A DNA stretch of 64,000 nucleotides, from NCBI RefSeq assembly GCF_029952525.1, contig NZ_JASAOF010000005.1:62001-126000 (forward strand), read 5' to 3'. The notes under the pieces were generated by a model. It made no database searches. It saw nothing but the letters and a program-made list of their open reading frames with translations, and had not been told where the DNA came from. Source of the DNA: Saccharopolyspora ipomoeae. GTDB lineage: Bacteria; Actinomycetota; Actinomycetes; Mycobacteriales; Pseudonocardiaceae. Each line of letters begins with the position of its first letter. Position 1 is the first letter of the stretch. The position numbers were made by a program, and so were the translations under genes. This document shows positions 52,847 to 60,698 of the stretch, one piece after another.

Positions 52847-53903
52847 GCTCCCGGCGGAGCTGCTCGCCGGTGAGTTCCGCCCACCCGAGCCGGTGCAGGG
52901 TCCTCCCGCTGCGGCGGAAGGACTTCCCGGCGAGCGTGGACATCACGGTGATGATCGAGCCGACCATCGGCGTGGGCACGCCCGCGCGTTCGGCCAGGGC
53001 TTCCAGCGGGACCAGCGTGGAGGCGATGTCCTCGTGCAGGAAGCGGTGGTCCAGCGAGCCCGGCGCGAGGATGCTCCGGTAGGGCTCGGCGCTGCGCATG
53101 GCCTCCAGCAGGCCCGTGGTGGTGCAGCCGTAGTAGCGGTCGAGGACCTCGGGCATCGGGGTCAGCCGCGCGCCGTACGCCCCTGCGACGGCGCGGAACT
53201 CCTGCTCGACCTGGTCCAGCAGCGCGACCGTCCGGTCCGAGACGCCGTCGAGGTAGAACAGCAGCTCCTCGCCCCGGTCGATGGTGCCGAGGTTGGCCAG
53301 CGCGATCGGGGCGTGCGCGACCGCCCCGAAGTCGGTGAGTCCTCTGTGGACGAGGTTGTCGGCGATCTCCAGCTGCGGGAACCACTCCCGGATCATCGGC
53401 GCGCGCCGGTCGACGGCACCGGGGGTGGCGCCGGAGATCAGGTTCCAGCGCTTCGCGCCGAGCACGCGCACGCCGTCGTCGCCGTCGGGGCGGGCGGCGA
53501 ACAGCGCGTCGGTCTCCACCACGTCGACCCGAGGAGCTCCGCGGCGGCGGAGCGCGGCGGCGAATTCCGCTGAGCCGCACAGCTTCCCGGAGAACAGCAC
53601 GACCACATGATCATCGGTGAGGTGCGGCGCCAGCACCTCGGCGATCTCGCGGTAGGCGGTGGTGATCGCGGCGACGACCAGCACCGAGCAGCGCTCCGCG
53701 AGCTCGGCCGGGTCGGAGGTGACCTGAGCGATCGGGAAGACGCCCCGCTTCTCCCCGGACGCCCGAATCGCCCCGGATTCCCGAATTCCTCCCACCCGCG
53801 CGGGTTCTCGGGTGCACAACCGCACCCGATGCCCGCGTTCCGACAGGGCGGCGGCCACGGCCAGCCCTTCACCGCCCGCCCCGATCACGCCGATCTCGTC
53901 CAC
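52776..53903 (-). CDS. Opine dehydrogenase-like NAD(P)-binding protein
   Basis: A 375-residue protein with an N-terminal Rossmann domain (VDEIGVIGAGGEGLAVAAALSERGHRVRLCTR) and the C-terminal helical domain of the octopine/nopaline dehydrogenase family (FGAVAHAPIALANLGTIDRGEELLFYLDG ... EVLDRYYG). Start taken at the GTG at 53903 with GGGGAG upstream. It may reductively join an amino acid to a 2-oxoacid, but the partners cannot be told. Tail-to-tail overlap of 71 nt with the SDR gene. Confidence 0.75.
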   Translation of the reverse strand: MDEIGVIGAGGEGLAVAAALSERGHRVRLCTREPARVGGIRESGAIRASGEKRGVFPIAQVTSDPAELAERCSVLVVAAITTAYREIAEVLAPHLTDDHVVVLFSGKLCGSAEFAAALRRRGAPRVDVVETDALFAARPDGDDGVRVLGAKRWNLISGATPGAVDRRAPMIREWFPQLEIADNLVHRGLTDFGAVAHAPIALANLGTIDRGEELLFYLDGVSDRTVALLDQVEQEFRAVAGAYGARLTPMPEVLDRYYGCTTTGLLEAMRSAEPYRSILAPGSLDHRFLHEDIASTLVPLEALAERAGVPTPMVGSIITVMSTLAGKSFRRSGRTLHRLGWAELTGEQLRRELTPARSAGARTSPPEPGRTAAAV

Positions 53904-54099
53904 CGCAGCAACTCCCCTCGCGATCGAACCCACGTCCAGGTGGTCGGATGCACCGCGCGCGCAGTTCCCGGAAATCCGCATGACCCGGTGCACATCACCG
54001 CGCGGAGTCCCGCGGGTGGACAGGTCAGAACCGCCTCGGCCGAGCCGGTTTTAGGATACGTTTCAAAAGGAACGCGACCAAGGCGACCCAAGCTTCACT

Positions 54100-54579
54100 A
54101 AACGCGACCCACTACGGGTACGTTTCGCAAGGCAGTGGCAATTTCTTCTGAAATTGGCGGACCGCACAACGCGAGGAGAACCACGAAACGAAGCCAATTT
54201 CAGGAGAAATTGTCACTCCGCACGCAAGCAGCTCGACCCCGCGAAGCGATCCTGAAGAACCCCGTGGGAGTGGTGCAGTTTTCATGAAAACTGTCCGACC
54301 CCTCGGGGTCTGCCTGTGGGGTGGACTCCACGGTCCACGAGGTGGCTGAACTGGGGTTTTGGGGTACCCGTCTTGTGGGTGGGGTGACAGTTTTCATGAA
54401 AACTGTCCCACCCCTCGGGGGTACCTTGGGAGCGCTTCGCGGGGTGCTTCGGGTAGGTGCGGAGGGGCAATTTCGTCCGAAATTGGCTTCGTTTTGCGGT
54501 TTTCTCGCGTTGTGTGGTCCGCCAATTTCAAACGAAATTCCCCCTGCCTCTCGAAACGTATCCGTAGTGGGTCGCGTTT
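54100..54579. repeat. Approximately 480-bp imperfect palindrome built from palindromic modules
   Basis: The two arms are reverse complements with roughly 80-90% identity by eye, centred near 54340. The outer unit AAACGCGACCCACTACGG followed by TACGTTTCG begins at 54100 and its complement ends at 54579. Four AATTTC-N4-GAAATT palindromes lie symmetrically at 54140-54155, 54196-54211, 54469-54484 and 54524-54539. Two copies of CAGTTTTCATGAAAACTG, itself a perfect 18-bp palindrome, lie at 54276-54293 and 54388-54405. The positions of mirrored copies sum to the same value within 1-2 bp. Nothing here encodes protein. Confidence 0.85.
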
Positions 54580-54646
54580 ACCGAGGAAAAACCGTCCCCT
54601 GGTGAGTTCCCCACCGAACGGGAGGAGCGCAAGAGGGGTGTGGAGG

Positions 54647-54676
54647 GGGTGGAGGTTCACATGTGAACCTCCACCC
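54647..54676 (-). terminator. Strong hairpin downstream of the DszC-like gene
   Basis: GGGTGGAGGTTCACA and its exact complement form a perfect 30-bp palindrome, ending 15 nt after the stop of the minus-strand sulfur operon. CTCCA/TGGAG pairs extend the stem with a bulge. A likely operon terminator. Confidence 0.75.
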
Positions 54677-54691
54677 GCTCCAACGGTCCGG

Positions 54692-55912
54692 TCACGTGTA
54701 CCAGGTGGGTTCGGGAACCTCGCCGAGCAACGCGTACCGGCCGACTTCAGCCCGCTTGTAGGCCACCGGGTCGTGCAGGCTGTGGGTGCGCAGGTTGCGC
54801 CAGTAGATGTCCAGGCCCACCGAGTTCGACGACGCTCGCGCGCCGGTCAGCTCGAACACGCGGGTCGCGATCTCCAGCCCGACGTCGATGACCCGCTGCT
54901 TGGCGGCGGCGATGCGCACGGCGACGTCACCGCGCTGCTGCTCGGTGAGCGCCTCGCGCTCGGCGTGCAGGACCGCCGAGATCTCCTCGCCCGCCTTGTC
55001 CACCAGCGCCTCGGCCGCCCACAGCTTGGCCTGCAGGTCGCCGTAGCCGTCCAGCAGGTAGAACTCCTCGCCCGCGGAGTCCTTGTTGTCCCCGCCGTAG
55101 GGCCAGGCCCGGGTGTGCTGGGAGGTGTAGGACAGCCCGGCGTCCAGCGCGGCCTGGGCGATCCCGAGGTAGAAGTTGGTGAACACCAGCTGGATGGTGG
55201 GCACGTTGAGGGTGTTGTAGGTCAGCGGCTGGAACTCCTTGTCCACGAAGCCGGCCGCCGAGGCCCACGGCACGCGCACGCCGTTGATCTCCACGCTGCC
55301 GGACTCGGTGAGCCGCTGGCCGAGGTTGTCCCAGTCGGAGCCGTAGACGATCCCCTCCTGCCGGGAGGGCACGATCGCGAAGACGTGCGTGTCGGTGCCC
55401 TCCAGCACGCCTTCCAGCACGGTCAGGTCGGAGACCTTGCTGCCGGTGGAGAACGATTTGCGGCCGCGGTAGACCAGCGTGTCGCCCTCATCGGTGATGA
55501 CGAGGTCGTCGTCGCGCGGGTTGACGGCGCCGCCGAAGAAGAACTCGTTGCTGGTGTAGAGCTGCTCGACCTCGGCGATCTGCTCCGGCGTGGCCACCAG
55601 TCGCGCCGCCCAGGCCCACAGGTAGTGGTAGCCGAGCAGCTGTCCGATCGAGCCGTCCCCTCTGGCGACCTCGCGGATCACGCGGTAGGCGGTCCGCCAG
55701 CTCTCGCCCGCGCCGCCGTGCTCGCGCGGTCCGAGCAGGGTGACCAGGCCGGATTCCTTGAGCAGCCGGACCTCCTCGTGCGGGGTCTCGTTGGCGCGGT
55801 CGCGGGCCAGCGCGGTCTCGGCGAGCACTCCGGCGACCTCGCGGGCGCGGTCGATCCAGCCCTGGGTGGTGTCGGGGCGCGCGGTGAAGCGGCGCGTTTC
55901 GATGGCGGTCAT
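54692..55912 (-). CDS. Acyl-CoA dehydrogenase-fold FMNH2 monooxygenase (DszC-like)
   Basis: A 406-residue protein of the acyl-CoA dehydrogenase fold, close in pattern to DszC dibenzothiophene monooxygenase (about 417 residues): GPREHGGAGESWRTAYRVIREVARGDGSIGQLLGYHYLWAW, GGAVNPRDDDL, YRGRKSFSTGSKVSD, and the C-terminal RNLRTHSLHDPVAYKRAEVGRYAL. ATG at 55912 after GGGAGGA. Such enzymes oxygenate sulfur compounds with FMNH2. Last gene of a four-gene sulfur operon. Confidence 0.85.
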   Translation of the reverse strand: MTAIETRRFTARPDTTQGWIDRAREVAGVLAETALARDRANETPHEEVRLLKESGLVTLLGPREHGGAGESWRTAYRVIREVARGDGSIGQLLGYHYLWAWAARLVATPEQIAEVEQLYTSNEFFFGGAVNPRDDDLVITDEGDTLVYRGRKSFSTGSKVSDLTVLEGVLEGTDTHVFAIVPSRQEGIVYGSDWDNLGQRLTESGSVEINGVRVPWASAAGFVDKEFQPLTYNTLNVPTIQLVFTNFYLGIAQAALDAGLSYTSQHTRAWPYGGDNKDSAGEEFYLLDGYGDLQAKLWAAEALVDKAGEEISAVLHAEREALTEQQRGDVAVRIAAAKQRVIDVGLEIATRVFELTGARASSNSVGLDIYWRNLRTHSLHDPVAYKRAEVGRYALLGEVPEPTWYT

Positions 55913-55941
55913 GGTCCTCCCTCTCTCGGTGCTTCCGGTTC

Positions 55942-57066
55942 TCAGCGGGCGTTGCCGACGCCGACGGGGTCTCCGGTGCGGTCGAGGTCTGCTTCGAGTT
56001 CGCGGACGATCGGCAGGACCTCCTTCCCGAAGTGCTCGACGTCTTCGAGGTAGTGCAGGAATCCGAGCAGCAGCAGGTTCGCGCCGCGCTTCTTGTACTC
56101 GACGATGCGGTGCGCGATCTGCTCGGGCGTGCCGATCAGGCCGGTGCGGAATCCGTCGTTGTACTGCACGAGGTCGGCGAACTCGGAGTCGGCCCACATG
56201 CCCTTGCCGTCCGATGTGGAGTTACCGGCCTGCTGCACGGACTTCCGGAACCCCTCCACCGCACCGACATCGGCCTTGTCGACGATCTCGCGCAGCACGT
56301 CGCGGGCCTCGGCCTCGGTGTCGCGAGCGATGACGAAGCCGTTGAGCCCGAAGCGCACCGCGCGGTCGTTCTCGGCGGCGAAGCTCCGCACATCGGCGAC
56401 CTGCTCGGAGAAGCCGTCGTAGTCCTTGCCGTTGCTGAAGTACCAGTCCGACACGCGCCCGGCGAGTCGGCGGGCGGCGGTGGAGTTGCCGCCCTGGAAG
56501 ATCTCCGGGTGCGGTCTGCCGGGCACGTCGTAGGGCTGCGGGCGGAGGCTGAAGTCGTGGATCCGGTAGAAGTCGCCGGGGAATTCGAAGTTCGGCCGGG
56601 TCCACAGCCCGCGCAGCACGCGGATGAACTCCTCGGTCCGGCGGTAGCGCTCGTCGTGCTCCAGCCACGGTTCGCCGAGCCCGGTGAACTCGTCCTTGAA
56701 CCAGCCGCTGACGATGTTCACCGCGAACCGGCCCTGCGAGATGATGTCGGCGGTGATGCCGAACTTCGCCAGGATCGCGGGATGCCACAACCCGGGGTGG
56801 GCGGCGACGATGAGTTTCAGCCGTTCGGTGGCGGTGAGCAGGCCGAGGCTGAAGGCGGCAGGGTCGTGCTGCTGCGCGGCGCCGTAGCTGGAGGCGTAGC
56901 GGACCTGGCTCAGGGCGTACTCGAAGCCGCTGTTCTCGGCGAGCACCGCGAGTTCCTCGTTGTACTCGTAGCTGAACTCGGTGCGCTGCTCGATGCTGCT
57001 GGTGACCAGGCCGCCGCTGACGTTGGGGACCCAGTAGGCGAACTTGAGTGGTTCGTTGGCGGACAT
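55942..57066 (-). CDS. sfnG: FMNH2-dependent dimethylsulfone monooxygenase (SfnG-like)
   Basis: A 374-residue luciferase-like monooxygenase. It matches SfnG well: FAYWVPNVSGGLVTSSIEQRTEFSYEYN, FEYALSQVRY, AVNIVSGWFKDEFTGLGEPWLEHDERYRRTEEFIRVLRG, EIFQGGNSTAARR and the LVQYNDGFRTGLIGTPEQIAHRIVE C-terminal segment. It converts dimethylsulfone to methanesulfinate and formaldehyde. ATG at 57066 with GGGAG upstream; 29 bp upstream of the DszC-like gene. Confidence 0.9.
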   Translation of the reverse strand: MSANEPLKFAYWVPNVSGGLVTSSIEQRTEFSYEYNEELAVLAENSGFEYALSQVRYASSYGAAQQHDPAAFSLGLLTATERLKLIVAAHPGLWHPAILAKFGITADIISQGRFAVNIVSGWFKDEFTGLGEPWLEHDERYRRTEEFIRVLRGLWTRPNFEFPGDFYRIHDFSLRPQPYDVPGRPHPEIFQGGNSTAARRLAGRVSDWYFSNGKDYDGFSEQVADVRSFAAENDRAVRFGLNGFVIARDTEAEARDVLREIVDKADVGAVEGFRKSVQQAGNSTSDGKGMWADSEFADLVQYNDGFRTGLIGTPEQIAHRIVEYKKRGANLLLLGFLHYLEDVEHFGKEVLPIVRELEADLDRTGDPVGVGNAR

Positions 57067-57146
57067 GGAAGATGCTCCCTCGCAAGTGTTTTCGGGCAGG
57101 GTCGACCGACGCACGTGCCGGCACGTGCGTGGTGCGGGTGGTGAGA

Positions 57147-57743
57147 TCAGCGGGTCAGGTGGACCCCGGCCGGATCGGCGGGCACGGCGGTCAGCCCGTG
57201 GTCGGCGGCGAAGTCGCGCAGTTCCGGTCCGGTGGCCATGCGGGTCTCGTCGGCCGGGCTGACCAGGTGCGCGAACACCGCCGCGGGCGCGTGCCCGGCC
57301 CGGGTGACCAGTCGCAGCGCGGCTCGGGCGAGGCTCGGCCGCGGGTGGTCGAGGTCGACGGCGACGGGCACCAGGTGACCTGGCCGGGTCAGGTCGGCGG
57401 CGACCGCGCCGGGGTCGGCGAGCACGCGGGCGGCACGCGCCCGGTCTGCGGCGGAGATACCGGTGGTCACGCCGACGGCGGCGTCGACGGTGACGCACAC
57501 CGTCGTCCCGGCCTCCCGCCGGGCGCGAGCGGCGACGGGCGGGAGTTCCAGTGCGTCGCAGCGGCTTTCGGGCAGCGCGACGCACAGGAAGCCCGACGAG
57601 TGCCGGACGGCGAAGGCGGTGCCCGCGACGTCGGCCCGGGAGGCGGGGAACACGATCCCGCCCTCGTCACCGGCGCCGTGCACGACGACGGTCTCGCCCG
57701 CGGCGACGGCGGCCAGCGCCACGTCCTGCTCTTCGATCAGCAT
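57147..57743 (-). CDS. RibB-like (DHBP synthase) protein lacking canonical catalytic motifs
   Basis: A 198-residue protein of the 3,4-dihydroxy-2-butanone 4-phosphate synthase fold, which normally makes the four-carbon riboflavin precursor. It keeps the GVTTGISAADR (91-101) and RPGH (120-123) segments. The acidic metal-binding loop, DDxxRExEGD in RibB, is replaced by HGAGDEGG (22-29). The RGGHTEA segment that carries the metal-binding His is RPSLARA (135-141). Normal catalysis is therefore doubtful. It sits between SfnB and SfnG genes in the sulfur operon. ATG at 57743 after GAGGA. Confidence 0.85.
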   Translation of the reverse strand: MLIEEQDVALAAVAAGETVVVHGAGDEGGIVFPASRADVAGTAFAVRHSSGFLCVALPESRCDALELPPVAARARREAGTTVCVTVDAAVGVTTGISAADRARAARVLADPGAVAADLTRPGHLVPVAVDLDHPRPSLARAALRLVTRAGHAPAAVFAHLVSPADETRMATGPELRDFAADHGLTAVPADPAGVHLTR

Positions 57744-57762
57744 GGTGGTCCTCGTTTCGCGA

Positions 57763-58965
57763 TCAGATGTGGCCGTGCCGGGGCGGGAACGTCCCGTTGA
57801 GGGTGTAGCGACCGACGTGCTGGATCTTCCAGCGCACCGGGTCGTGCAGGGTGTGGGTGCGCGCGTTGCGCCAGTGCCGGTGGAGGTTGGCCGAGTCGAG
57901 GCTGGAGCGGGCGCCCGAGACCTCGAACAGCGCATCGGCCACCTCGATGGCGGCGCCGTCGGCGAAGGCCTTGGCCGCGGCCACCGCGATCGAGGCCGCG
58001 GCGGCGGAGTCGTCGGTCAGGTCGGCCCGCGCCTCGTCGATCGCCGAACCCGCCTTCTCCAGCAGCGCTTCGGCGGCGCGCACCCGGATGCCCAGTTCGC
58101 CGAACCGCTGGATCGTCAGCGGGTCCTCGGCGGCGGTGTCCACACCGGACTCGCCCCACGGGCGGCTGCGGGTGCGGACGAACTCGGCGGCCTCGGCCAG
58201 CGCCCCACCGGCGATGCCGACGTCGATCGCGGCGTGCTGGGCCTGCGACAGCGCGCCGTGCAGCTGCGGGCGCTGGAAGGTCAGGTGGTGCGGCACGATC
58301 CGGTCGGCGGGCACCCGCACCTGGTCGAGCTCGACGGTGCCGCTGGCGGTGGTGCGCTGCCCCATGCCCGCCCAGTCGTCGATGACGGTGACGCCGTCGG
58401 CGTCGCGCGGCACGTAGGCGACCTGGAGGCGGTCGGCGGTGTCCTTGGCCACCACCGGGATCCAATGCGCGAGCAGCGCTCCGGTGGAGTAGCCCTTCTT
58501 GCCGGTGAGGAGGAAATCGCCTTCGCCGGTGGCCCTCAGCCTGGTCCGGATGTCCTGCGCGGTTCGACTGCCGACCTCGGACTGGGCGTTGCCGAGCCGC
58601 TTGCCCGCCAGCAGCTCGGCGAAGAAGAACTCCTGCTGCTGCGGTGTGCCGTTCTCGCGCAGGACGTTGACGAAGGCGAAGTGGTTCTGCGGGATCTGCG
58701 CGATGCTCGGGTCGGCGGCCGCGAGCCGGAACACCTCCAGCAGGGTGCGGGTGCCGACGTCGGCACCGCCGTGGTCGGCGGGCACGGTGATCGCCAGCAG
58801 GCCGCTGGCGGAGAGCTCGTCGAGCTCGGCGCGCGGCAGGCGGCGGTCCCGGTCGCGCTCGGCGGCCTCGACGGCGAAGGACTCGGCGAGCCGGCGGGCC
58901 TGGCCGAGCGCCTCGGCGTCGTCGCGCAGCACGGCGGCCACGGGTGCGGTGGAGGTGGGTGCCAT
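57763..58965 (-). CDS. sfnB: SfnB-type sulfur acquisition oxidoreductase (acyl-CoA dehydrogenase fold)
   Basis: A 400-residue acyl-CoA dehydrogenase-fold flavoprotein. ITVPADHGGADVGTRTLLEVFRLAAADPSIAQIPQNHFAFVN, LGNAQSEVGSRT, and the end RNARTHTLHDPVRWKIQHVGRYTLNG match the SfnB family. SfnB is linked to dimethylsulfone use, although its exact reaction is not settled. ATG at 58965 after GAGGAG. First gene of the operon; 19 bp from the RibB-like gene. Confidence 0.87.
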   Translation of the reverse strand: MAPTSTAPVAAVLRDDAEALGQARRLAESFAVEAAERDRDRRLPRAELDELSASGLLAITVPADHGGADVGTRTLLEVFRLAAADPSIAQIPQNHFAFVNVLRENGTPQQQEFFFAELLAGKRLGNAQSEVGSRTAQDIRTRLRATGEGDFLLTGKKGYSTGALLAHWIPVVAKDTADRLQVAYVPRDADGVTVIDDWAGMGQRTTASGTVELDQVRVPADRIVPHHLTFQRPQLHGALSQAQHAAIDVGIAGGALAEAAEFVRTRSRPWGESGVDTAAEDPLTIQRFGELGIRVRAAEALLEKAGSAIDEARADLTDDSAAAASIAVAAAKAFADGAAIEVADALFEVSGARSSLDSANLHRHWRNARTHTLHDPVRWKIQHVGRYTLNGTFPPRHGHI

Positions 58966-59237
58966 CCGGAAGCTCCTCGAAGGCAGCGGGAATCGGCGCG
59001 CGGCGGCACGGGAACGCGTGCGGCCGCGGCGCGAGAGGTGAAGAAGAGGAGGTGCTGTCGATCAGCGAGCGCGACACGCCTGCGCGGCCACGCGAACGAG
59101 GTCGACGTGGCGGCGCTTGGTCAGCGGCTCCGTGGAAGTCACTCCCACATGGCAGCAGTGCCCCGCCGGGGTGTCAACAGCCGGACCGGGGATCTCATCC
59201 AGCGGACGCACGACATCTCGGACATCGCGGAACGGAC
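58966..59237. other. Upstream region of the sulfur operon
   Basis: About 270 bp that should contain the operon promoter. It has no gene and no recognised riboswitch. I see no convincing -35/-10 pair. Confidence 0.35.
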
Positions 59238-59279
59238 GGGGCCTCCGGGCCGGGTCGCGCGACCCGGCCCGGAGGCCCC
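59238..59279. terminator. Perfect 42-bp palindrome after the SDR gene
   Basis: Twenty-one base pairs with no loop: GGGGCCTCCGGGCCGGGTCGC (as 59238-59258, given here as its two halves GGGGCCTCCGG and GCCGGGTCGC) and its exact complement in 59259-59279. It lies 8 nt beyond the SDR stop on the minus strand and is probably its terminator. Confidence 0.75.
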
Positions 59280-59287
59280 GATCCGAA

Positions 59288-60022
59288 TCAGACCTGCGCG
59301 ACTCCCCCGTCGACGGCGAGAACCGAGCCGTTGACGTAGCTCGCGGCGTCTGAGGCGAGGAAGACCGCGGCGGCCGCGATCTCCTCGGGCTTGCCGTGAC
59401 GCCCCAGCGGGATCACCTGCTGGGCCTGCTCCCGGGTTTCGGCGTCGACGAGCTCCAGCAGGCCCGGCGTGGGGACCATGCCGGGTGAGACCACGTTGAC
59501 CCGGAACTCGCGCTGCCCCGAGCTGTGCGCCCAGCCGCGCGCCAGGTGGTGCACCGCGGCCTTGGTGGCCGCGTAGATCTCCAGGCCGGGCTGCGGGTGC
59601 GTGGCGGCGGTCGATCCGGTGAGGATGATCGACGCGCCGGGACGCAGCAGCGGCAGCGCCTTCTGGACGGTGAAGACGGTTCCCTTGACGTTGACGCCGA
59701 ACAGGGCGTCGAACTGCTCCTCGGTGACCTCGCCGAACGGCGCGTCGATGCCGATGCCGGCGTTGGCGACCACGACGTCGACGTGCCCGGCCCGCTCGCG
59801 GACGGTCTCGTAGAGGGCGGCGAGATCGGCGGGCTTCGAGGAGTCGCAGACCACGGCCGCCACCTCCTCGCCCAGCTCGGCGATCGCCTCGTCGAGCGCT
59901 TCCTTCCGGCGGCCGGTGATGAACACCGTCGCGCCCTCGTCGCGGAACGCCCGCGCGATCGCCAGCCCGATTCCGCTGCTGCCGCCGGTGACCACGGCGA
60001 CCTTGCCCTGCAGGACGGCCAC
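59288..60022 (-). CDS. SDR family oxidoreductase
   Basis: A 244-residue SDR from the GTG at 60022, preceded by GGGGAGG. GGSSGIG cofactor motif, NAGIG, catalytic serine in TGSTAAT and YAATK. The C-terminal LAVDGGVAQV is typical. Divergent from a TetR regulator across 88 bp with two operator-like palindromes; probably its target gene. Substrate unknown. Confidence 0.87.
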   Translation of the reverse strand: MAVLQGKVAVVTGGSSGIGLAIARAFRDEGATVFITGRRKEALDEAIAELGEEVAAVVCDSSKPADLAALYETVRERAGHVDVVVANAGIGIDAPFGEVTEEQFDALFGVNVKGTVFTVQKALPLLRPGASIILTGSTAATHPQPGLEIYAATKAAVHHLARGWAHSSGQREFRVNVVSPGMVPTPGLLELVDAETREQAQQVIPLGRHGKPEEIAAAAVFLASDAASYVNGSVLAVDGGVAQV

Positions 60023-60041
60023 GCCGCCCACCTCCCCAAAG

Positions 60042-60094
60042 TTATGGACCATTCCGTCCACAACTCTGCCCGTTCTGGACCGCTCGGTCAAGAA
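60042..60094. promoter_or_regulatory. Paired TetR operator candidates
   Basis: TTCTGGACCG-CT-CGGTCAAGAA (60073-60094) is a near-perfect 22-bp inverted repeat with one mismatch; a second, TTATGGACCAT-TCCGTCCACAA, lies at 60042-60063 and shares TGGACC/GGTCCA-type half-sites. They sit between the divergent SDR and TetR starts. Confidence 0.65.
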
Positions 60095-60104
60095 GACGTA
60101 TTCT
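60076..60104 (+). promoter_or_regulatory. TetR gene promoter, leaderless
   Basis: TGGACC (60076-60081), a 17-nt spacer and TATTCT (60099-60104). The -10 ends only 6 nt before the GTG, so the transcript would be leaderless. The -35 and spacer lie within the 60073-60094 operator, which supports autorepression. Confidence 0.5.
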
Positions 60105-60110
60105 CGTGCC

Positions 60111-60698
60111 GTGCCACGCCCCCGGGAGTTCGACGAAGCCGGTGTCGTCGCGGCGGTCCGCCGGGAGTTCTGGGACAAGGGCTACGCGGCGACGTCGCTG
60201 GACGACCTCATGCGCGCGAGCGGGCTCGGCAAGGGCAGCCTCTACGGCGCGTTCGGCGACAAGCGGGCCCTGTTCCTGCGCGTGCTGCGCGACTACGACG
60301 AGGCCAACGACCGGATGCTCCGCGAACGCCTGGCCTCGGCCGAGCGGGGAGTGGACTTCGTCCGCGACTTCGTGCGCGGCCCGAGCTGCGACGCGGCGGC
60401 CGCCCGGCGCGGCTGCCTGCTGGCCAACACCACCGCCGAGCTGGCCGTGAGCATGCCCGACGTCGCCGCCGAGGCCCGCCGCAGCTACGCGGCCACCACC
60501 CGGCTGCTGACCGAGGCGCTCGAACGCGCCCAGCGCGAAGGCGACGTGAACGCCGACGCGGACGCCGAGGAACTGGCCCGGGCCGTGCTGGCCGCCCAGC
60601 TCGGCATCGTCGCGCTCGGTCGCACCGGCATGGGCCTCGACGAGCTCGCCACCGCGGCCGACTGCGCCCTGCGCGCACTGCTGCCCGCTACTGGCTGA
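60111..60698 (+). CDS. TetR/AcrR family transcriptional regulator
   Basis: A 195-residue TetR protein: REFDEAGVVAAVRREFWDKGYAATSLDDLMRASGLGKGSLYGAFGDKRALFLRVL is the N-terminal helix-turn-helix domain. The C-terminal part (RRGCLLANTTAELAV) is of the YcdC/TetR_C type. GTG at 60111 has no RBS, as expected for a leaderless message. It overlaps the convergent YeiH-like gene by 11 nt. The divergent SDR is the likely target. Confidence 0.88.
   Translation: MPRPREFDEAGVVAAVRREFWDKGYAATSLDDLMRASGLGKGSLYGAFGDKRALFLRVLRDYDEANDRMLRERLASAERGVDFVRDFVRGPSCDAAAARRGCLLANTTAELAVSMPDVAAEARRSYAATTRLLTEALERAQREGDVNADADAEELARAVLAAQLGIVALGRTGMGLDELATAADCALRALLPATG

Larger units (their letters stand above)
53904..54691. 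other. Non-coding region containing a large inverted repeat
   Basis: About 790 bp without a credible gene; frames that run through it are shadows of repeated sequence. It contains the palindrome at 54100-54579 and the terminator at 54647-54676. Base composition is markedly less GC-rich than the flanks. A further partial unit with the TACGTTTC and ACGCGACC motifs lies at about 54053-54080. Confidence 0.6.

Noticed and set aside
54100-54579. CRISPR array
   Set aside because: The repeated modules are mirrored rather than direct, spacing is irregular and no cas genes are present.
53994-54692. Several short frames across the large inverted repeat
   Set aside because: They translate repeated palindromic sequence on either strand and share segments with each other because of the repeat; none has a ribosome-binding site.
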